Source: Vairimorpha apis BRL 01
Taxonomy: Eukaryota; Microsporidia; Nosematidae
Assembly (NCBI GenBank): GCA_000447185.1
Contig: KE647253.1
Span: forward strand, 678 to 15,986
Direction of reading: 5' to 3'
Length of the DNA stretch: 15,309 bases
Under the pieces are notes generated by a model that had not been told where the DNA came from, searched no databases, and saw nothing but the letters and a program-made list of their open reading frames with translations. The translations under genes and the position numbers were made by a program. Below are positions 9,491 through 15,309 of this stretch, one piece after another (positions within the stretch are counted from its first letter, which is position 1; every line of letters begins with the position of its first letter).

Positions 9491-10470
9491 TAGAATATCA
9501 ACTGTTTTATAAGTTTAAAATTTTAAATGTAAAATTGTTTTTAAATTAAAAGAGATGTTTAAAAGATACATTTATTAATATAATTTTAAAATGTTTTTTA
9601 AAACTTTTAAATATTTTTTAAACTAATTTTTTCATAGTAAGTTATATATTTATTTAATTACAAAGAAAAAGCTTAAATATATATTTTTACAAATAAATTA
9701 TTAAAAAATTTTTAATAAACATTTTTAATTTGTTGTGTTTTTAAATTTAATATTTTTATATATATGTAGCAATAAATATATTTAATAATATAAAACTCAA
9801 AGTGTACTGAAAGAAAAATTTTTAATATTTCAAAATCACATTAAAGTTTAATTTAAATATTTAAAAGTTACTTATTATTGAAATATAAATTTCTAAAGTA
9901 TTAAATTTAAATTCAAAAATAGATGTAAAAATTATAATTTAATTCACAAAAATATACGTTTACAGATTGTTTATGACGTTAAAAAAATTTTAATGTTACT
10001 TTTGAAATATAATTTTATAACTATGTTTATAAAACAATTTAATTTGTGCATTTTCAAAATAAACATTTTTCATTCTATATATTTATTAAATAGTAGATTT
10101 TTAGTATTTTAAATAATGAATAGTTTAATATTACAAAACTTTATTATAAAATTTATCTAAGAAAAACAAGTGTATTTAATAATAATTAGCAATACTTTTG
10201 ATATTACATTTTATTTTTTTTCAGTTATTAATTTCTTTGAAAAAGATTAGATAAAATTTGAAATGATATAACTTTTTTTAATTAATAATTTTATTTTAAT
10301 AATTATAAAAATTAACTTAAATATTTATGCATGGGATGAATACTTAAATCTGGAGTGTTTATTATTAATTTTAATTTAAGAGAAATATTAATTGTTAATA
10401 TGTTTATTTTAAGCTTCGATAACTTAAGTACTAGTGCTATATAAACGAAAAAAAAATAAAAATATGAACT
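9491..10470. other. AT-rich spacer
   Basis: About 1 kb of nearly pure A/T with no supported frame on either strand and no recognisable RNA gene. From about 10320 onward the composition becomes slightly more mixed, leading into the diverged repeat copy. Confidence 0.5.
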
Positions 10471-10480
10471 GTTGTTCGAA

Positions 10481-10765
10481 CAATATGAAACTATACACGT
10501 ATATAAGACAAGTTATGCTTTCTTTTATAAAAAAAAACTTTCTAAATTATTGTTTACAATATGAATTTTAAATAAGACTATTTCTAACTAAAGTATACGT
10601 TCAATTCAGAATTTTAAAAATAAACCTAGAGAGCTTAACTATAGTCGCAAACAAAAATAGAAATATTACAAAAAAATAATAGGAGGTTAATGAAAGTAGA
10701 ATTTAAAACTCAAAGTTTAAACTTAAATCAGAATATGTCTAATCTTGAAAAAAATAATACATGAT
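10481..10765 (+). repeat. diverged repeat, copy 1; possible LINE C-terminal relic
   Basis: This segment aligns collinearly with 11960-12245. TGAAACTATACACGTATA (10486-10503) pairs with TGAGGCTATGCATGGATA (11965-11982). The exact 11-mer AGGAGGTTAAT at 10681-10691 pairs with 12165-12175. The two anchors differ in offset by only five bases (1479 and 1484). Many differences are transitions. On the plus strand one frame reads NRRLMKVEFKTQSLNLNQN after the shared block, faintly resembling the GRGL...E..Y segment of RLE-type LINEs. That identity is inference from a short stretch. Confidence 0.6.
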
Positions 10766-10798
10766 CATATGAAAAAATTATATCTTAACAAGTTTTTA

Positions 10799-11448
10799 TT
10801 AATTATAGTTTTCCAAATTGTAGTATTTATCATAATTCAACATAATATAATCCAAAAAATATAATATAATACTTATAACAAGTTGTTTAATATGTTCATC
10901 ATCTTCTTTATTAATTATCTGTTTCATTACTAAAAATGCAAATCTTATACCATGAACTAGACCAAAATCACTAACTTCTTTAAGTTTTTTTCATTTTCAT
11001 TAAAACAAAAATATTCTTTGTAATTTTCAATTAAATCTTTAAGTCCTTCAACAGAAAGTTTTATTTCTTCTTGCGTTAGATAAATATTATTCATAGTTAA
11101 AAAATGTGCAAAATTTTTAAAAATAAAATCTAGATTATATTCATTGCTTTTATAATATTTTCCTTTTTCTATTTGTTGAACATCATATTTAAGAATACTT
11201 ATTAATTTGCTGTTATTAATTATTTTAAAATTAAAATTATTGTAAGACACACGTTTAAGATTTTCATATGTTGATGGCAAAATATTATTAGCAACATAAT
11301 GTTGTACAATAGAAAATATTTTGAATGAGAAAATCTTATAAATTAGTTTATTGTCATTTATAAATATATAAATAATTCTACCTTCATGCCATTCATCAAT
11401 ATATTTAAAAATTATGTATTGATTAACTTTAAAATTAGTGTTTGTCAT
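10799..11448 (-). CDS. chromodomain/MRG protein (Eaf3/MRG15-like), one frameshift
   Basis: In other eukaryotes MRG proteins are nuclear subunits of NuA4 histone acetyltransferase and Rpd3S-type deacetylase complexes, where the chromo barrel reads methylated H3K36. The start is ATG 11448-11446, with CC directly upstream; the frame opens earlier at a TTG but only this ATG fits the domain edge. Residues about 5-67 match a chromo barrel (FKVNQYIIFKY, then EWHEGRIIYI, QHYVANN). From about residue 80 an MRG domain follows: LISILKYDVQQIEKGKYY, LDFIFKNFAHFL, EEIKLSVEGLKDLIENYKEY. The frame stops at 10957-10959, but one extra A in the A7 run (complement of 10985-10991) continues it with GIRFAFLVMKQI and ISIILYFLDYIMLNYDKYY to TAA at 10799-10801. 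That part matches the LLRLFVKLP and L..FL.YL..N segments closing MRG domains. The joined product would be about 216 residues, shorter than the 300-400 usual elsewhere, mainly through a short linker. Confidence 0.75.
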
Positions 11449-11959
11449 GGTTTCATTTAAAAACAATTATTTAAATAAAAAGATTTAATTTAATAATATT
11501 ATAGATGATATATGATATTTGATAAATTAAAAAATAAATCTTTGAATGATATTACATAAAATATTATTAAAATTTAAAAATATCTATGGTTAGATAAATC
11601 ATGTTATTTATAAATTTTGTAATAATATAATAAAATTAGTTCTAAAATGTGATTCAATTTATTAAGTTTAAAAAACAAAGCTTTACTAACAATATTTTAA
11701 GATTTTTAATTTTTTGATCTATTTTAAAAGGGTGATAAAATAATTTTATTTAAATCAAAGATATGTATTATTATTATTTTTGATGATTTAAAAATGATAT
11801 TTATCGAAATATTATTAAAGGTTATGTTTTTTGATTTTAATCATAATGTATTTAATTTATGAATTTATAATGCTTGCTTGTTTTAATAAATTCGAATAAA
11901 AAATTATATATAAAAATTCTTAGAAACAGAGAAAAATATAAATATAACCTACTGGCAAT
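11449..11959. other. AT-rich upstream spacer of the MRG gene
   Basis: Nearly pure A/T with no supported frame on either strand. It holds the presumed promoter of the minus-strand MRG gene, but I cannot pick out a specific element. From about 11940 the sequence becomes more mixed and enters the second diverged repeat copy. Confidence 0.5.
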
Positions 11960-12245
11960 CAGTGTGAGGCTATGCATGGATAAACACCTAAAAAATATCA
12001 TATGTTAAGACATAGAAGATATTACAGCATGCTTCTTAAAATTTAGAAAGAAATTAAATGTAGAACACTGCACACAAGCATGTGTGCAATCAAGTGTATT
12101 TATTATACCTTTAAAAAGTAGAACTATGAAAGCTCGTTTAGGTAAACGTTATATTAAAAAGAACAGGAGGTTAATATGATTGAATCTGAATAATTAAGTG
12201 CGGACCTATATCAACTTTTATCTTAACTTGACACAAATGATATAA
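11960..12245 (+). repeat. diverged repeat, copy 2; possible LINE C-terminal relic
   Basis: This is the better-preserved partner of 10481-10765, in the same orientation, with the MRG gene between them. It is one of the few G/C-containing stretches in the right half. On the plus strand one frame reads MKARLGKRYIKKNRRLI and, after a stop, LNLNN.VRTYI. The pattern R-L-x-x-x-x-I-x-K-x-x-R-x-L-I resembles RLYLPRKEGGRGLI of R4/Dong-type LINEs, the region preserved as KLYLSRAEMANGLV in the relic at 4227-4186. If correct, this is a third fragment of that family, on the opposite strand. The alignment of the two copies is firm; the LINE assignment is tentative. Confidence 0.6.
12069..12088. other. perfect 8-bp hairpin, TGCACACA-AGCA-TGTGTGCA
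   Basis: Two perfectly complementary 8-base arms flank a four-base AGCA loop, inside the second diverged repeat copy. Half of the arm positions are G or C, which is rare in this window. No function is known to me. It could be a remnant of element RNA structure or chance. Confidence 0.7.
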
Positions 12246-12714
12246 AAATTTAAGAATTTATTATACGTTAAAAAAAATATCAATCATTTTACTATAAAGT
12301 AAGTAAATTTTAAATTTTAGTAAATATTATTTATAAAAATTTTTTAATTTTTATAAACTACTTATTTAGAAAAATTATTATTAAATTCTAGATTTTAAAT
12401 GTAACATTATATATGAAAAATGTTGTAATAAATATCTTAAGTGTAAAATCAATAAAGTATTGAGTAAAAAATTGTAAAACATAAAAATATTTGAAAGTTG
12501 TATTTATCATTATAATGAAAAAAAAAGTTTCTTTATAAACAATTTACCATATAAATTTATTATAAATATATTTATTGATAAAATTGTGTATTTTGTTTTA
12601 AAAAAGTTCGATTATACTTAATATCAAGACTTGAATCAATTTTATTTTAAAATTTAAGAGTTTACATGGCAATATAAAAAACATAATTAAAATATATATT
12701 GCTTCGAATTTTTT
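12246..12714. other. AT-rich spacer
   Basis: Nearly pure A/T sequence between the second repeat copy and the 3' end of the minus-strand hypothetical gene. No frame, repeat or RNA gene was seen. Confidence 0.5.
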
Positions 12715-13451
12715 TTATAAATTTTCAAAACAAAAATAACATTCTAATATCTTTATAAAATGTAAGTAACTAAGATCTAAAGCTAAAAATTCGTTGACAA
12801 TTTTATAAAATAATTTATAATAATCATCTTTTTCAAAAAACATTAAAACATATTTCATTTTAAAAATTATAGTTTCAAATAATCTTTTTTGGCATTGAGT
12901 AGGAAAATTTGTACATAGTATTAATTTTAAATCTAGTATTCTATTTTTAAACACATTTATGCATTTCTTTTCAATTATATCAAAATCTTTTTCATTTTTA
13001 TTAGTCAAATCAGAAAATGAAGAGTAATAATTTTTTATCAATAAATTTATACCTTCAAAATCTTTATAAGTAACATCAATTGAACTGGAAATTATTTCAT
13101 TATTTGCAAAATTTTGATTTTGATATTTAGAATTTTTGATATCGTTTGTATCATTTAATTCGATTTTATTACTGTTATTAAATATCTTCTTTTTTTAAAT
13201 ATGATTTTATTTTTAGAAAAATGATCTACTACATATTGAATTTTTTGATTTATAATATGTGAATTAAAATCTAGTTTTTTATAAAAATGTTCATTCTGTT
13301 TTATTGGGTTTATCTTATAATCGATAAAGTTTTCTTTTTTATTATTAAAACATATTTTTTTATCTTTTGAAAAATTAAAATTGCTATTTAAATTAAAAAT
13401 AGTAGTTTTATTTTGTGATTTTTTTTCGCTTTCATTATTCTTAGTTATCAT
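12715..13451 (-). CDS. hypothetical protein, about 246 aa, one frameshift
   Basis: The start is ATG 13451-13449, with CCC 15 bases upstream. The first frame runs 98 codons to 13155 through an Asn/Lys/Ser-rich, probably disordered region. It contains an A7 run (complement of 13190-13196). Adding one A there gives KKIFNNSNKIELNDTNDIKN, which flows without a stop into the second open frame and ends at TAA 12715-12717. The apparent second ORF start at 13041 is a TTG inside this continuous frame, so it is not a separate gene. The C-terminal 110 residues look folded and helical, including NRILDLKLILCTNF, LFETIIFKMKYVLMFF and FYKIVNEFLALDLSYLHF, with five cysteines but no CxxC pairs. I do not recognise the family. 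Its protein-like C-terminus and the clean join argue for a real gene, with the indel either a sequencing error or a recent mutation. Confidence 0.7.
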
Positions 13452-14419
13452 TTTTATTTGACTTATGGGTAGTCTTTCTTTGATATTAAATCAAATTTAA
13501 TTAAAATTTATTAAAATAAAACGTAATGTGTAAAGTATATATATTAACTTTATACATTTTTCAATAAAATTTTTATCATACTAAAATTTTAATTTTTATT
13601 TTTAAAACCTAAAATGCTTATTGAATACCTAATAAATAAAACACTATTAAATCTAAGTTAGATTATATTCAAAATATTAATATAAATTTATTTCAATCTA
13701 AAAATATAATATCTTTTTGTTTTGATAACATTAATTTTGATAATAGAACTTTAAAGAATAAAATAATTATAGTCGTTTGCATAAAATTTAAATTTAGTTT
13801 TTTTATAAATTAAGAGATTATTTTAATTTATGAAATATATTTTTTAGCTTCTTAAAATTATTGTTTAGTTAAAATTAAATTATACTACTAAATATTAGAT
13901 AATTTTCATATAATAATATTAACAAAATAAAATATATATTTTTCAAATAATTTAAAATTATAAACAGTCTAATTGATGCTAAAGTTAAATTTTTTTTTTT
14001 GCATTTAATATTCAAAATATTTAATAATTTAAAAAAATTATGAATAAAATGTTATAGAACAATTATTTTACTTTTATGCTTTAGGTAATATTTTAAAAAT
14101 TACATAATTTAAAAATTAATTTATTTTTACGATTAAAACAAAAAAATAAAACGGCATAATTATTTTTAATTATACCATTAGAAACAATCCAATGATGTTA
14201 TAAATCAATTTAAATTTTGTAAAATAAATTCAAGAATTAATTAAAACAATTAATTACAAAAAATTAGATTAATGTATATGCTTAAAAGTATTTTTAATAG
14301 CGTTTTCGAAGTTTTTAATATATTTTAATGCTAATTAAAATTAATGTGTATGATTTTGCAAAATTTTGTAGTTAAAAAAATTAAATATTTTATATTTAAA
14401 ATCTATAAAAAGTAGTTTT
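13452..14419. other. AT-rich spacer
   Basis: Nearly 1 kb of A/T sequence between the 3' end of the chaperone gene and the 5' end of the hypothetical gene, both on the minus strand. It must hold the promoter of the latter: a CCC tract lies at 13467-13469 (minus strand) upstream of its ATG. Nothing else is supported. A T10 run lies at about 13990-14000. Confidence 0.5.
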
Positions 14420-15309
14420 TTAATAAAAAATTTTATTCATTCTTAACATTTTCTTTTTTTCATTATCATCATTTCCACTCAATTCATCATTTTTGTTTTC
14501 TGGCTCTCCAACATCTTGATCATCTTTATTATCTTCTTGTTTCTGCTTTTCTTCTTGTTGTTCATTTTTAGATTTATTTTCATTTTGTTTTTCTAAATCA
14601 ACCTCTTTCTTTTTTTCAGCTTGTTCTTTCTTTTTCTTTTCTTCTGCAAGTTTAGCTGCTTTCTTTTCTTTAATTTCTAAATCAGCCTTTTCGATATAAT
14701 TTTTAAAATTTTCTTCAAACTCAATAACAATTCTATTATCAAATTCTTTAATGTTATATAAATCAAGTTTAAAAATTTTCAAATAATTTTCCATTTTATA
14801 AAATAATCCTTGTAGTTTATAGAAAGAAGGAGTATACTCTTTTGGATTTTCTTCGAAGAATTTTGAAGCTTGATTCTTTAGATTATTAAGTTTTTCAATT
14901 TGTTTTTCTTGTAAATCATTAATTTTATTAGAAACAAATTCTAATTGTTTGTGTATCTCTTCTTTCAATTTTTCTTCTGTTCAAGTTCCAAAGAAGGTTC
15001 AATATCAAACAAATTCATAGCGATGTCTCTAGCTTTATTTATTTCTTCGTCTGTAAATAAACCCTTTAAAGTACTATCTAGTGTGTCCACAAGTCCCATT
15101 GTCATAGTTTCCAATTCATTTCTCAACATTCCAATTTTCTCGACATTATTTTCCAGTGTTCTGTATTTATCCTCGGTATCGACTAATTCGTTAATAAGCT
15201 CTTCTGATATGATATCTTCTTGATACTGAAATTTAACATCTTCACCATTGTTTTACAGAAATTACTTCTAAAAATCCAAATTTATTAATTTTAACTCCAA
15301 TTTTAATAG
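14420..15309 (-). CDS. Hsp70/Hsp110-family chaperone, C-terminal part, two frameshifts
   Basis: Members of this family are ATP-driven chaperones; Hsp110/Grp170 types act as nucleotide-exchange factors for Hsp70. The N-terminal ATPase lies beyond the window. Reading from 15309, IKIGVKINKFGFLEVISVK is the end of the beta substrate-binding domain. A one-base shift in the A4 run at 15254-15251 leads to NNGEDVKFQYQEDIIS and then the helical lid, with RTLENNVEKIGMLRNELE, the hallmark RN.LE helix. A second one-base shift between about 14983 and 14966 joins SLELEQ to EEKLKEEIHKQLEF and onward. The tail (about residues 80 onward of the last frame) is highly charged, Lys/Glu then Asp/Asn-rich, like Hsp110/Grp170-type extensions. 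The last frame's ATG-like start is really a TTG inside the gene. The stop is TAA at 14420-14422. An A7 run (complement of 14454-14460) could also be miscounted: shifting there gives a tail ending KKENVKNE. Neither ending is a KDEL/HDEL signal, so ER location is not supported. Confidence 0.8.

Noticed and set aside
10681..10691. AGGAGG followed by TTAATG, resembling a bacterial ribosome binding site (also at 12165)
   Set aside because: No open frame follows either copy, the context is eukaryotic, and the block is explained as part of the diverged repeat pair.
10799..13451. Introns as the cause of the frame changes
   Set aside because: The protein sequence continues directly across the A runs with only one base at issue, leaving no room for GT-AG introns.
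14945..15223. 92-codon plus-strand ORF rich in Ser and Phe
   Set aside because: It is the antisense shadow of the chaperone gene, whose minus-strand translation matches the Hsp70 family.
1..15309. CRISPR array, operon-like defence system or other prokaryotic system
   Set aside because: No regularly spaced repeats and no prokaryotic gene families were seen; recognisable genes are eukaryotic.

Overview
The window is extremely A/T-rich (coding about 80%, spacers higher, by eye) and eukaryotic in content. It carries a decayed LINE retrotransposon with a restriction-like endonuclease, a chromodomain/MRG protein, and an Hsp70/Hsp110-family chaperone. Proteins are short and divergent, genes are sparse, no introns are evident, and some start codons have a CC or CCC tract just upstream. 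Together these suggest a microsporidian with an expanded AT-rich genome. That placement is inference; no rRNA or tRNA gene was found to test it.

Layout: (1) 1-957 is low-complexity spacer. (2) 988-2262 (+) is the only long intact ORF, a 424-residue hypothetical protein with a hydrophobic N-terminus. (3) 2263-3120 is spacer with a 34-bp tandem duplication. (4) About 3120-5060 (-) is a heavily mutated non-LTR retrotransposon running from the reverse transcriptase palm toward the 3' end. (5) 5590-7029 (-) is a broken gene with three in-frame stops and several frameshifts; its last third resembles a Ulp1/C48 cysteine peptidase. (6) About 7942-9490 (-) holds a second LINE relic, with the RT fingers joined to an endonuclease-like region and the palm missing, plus an unidentified degenerate ORF. 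(7) 10799-11448 (-) encodes a small Eaf3/MRG15-like protein, flanked by two diverged copies of one repeat (10481-10765 and 11960-12245). (8) 12715-13451 (-) is a hypothetical gene. (9) 14420-15309 (-) is the C-terminal part of an Hsp70/Hsp110-like chaperone that continues past the window.

The three minus-strand genes in the right half (MRG, hypothetical, chaperone) each read well only if one or two single-base indels are allowed. Two of these lie in A7 runs and one in an A4 run. Assembly error in homopolymers is the simplest explanation; real decay or transcriptional slippage are alternatives. The genes do not form an operon-like pathway: this is a gene-poor, transposon-littered stretch with two recognisable housekeeping-type genes. 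I found no convincing novel multi-gene system.
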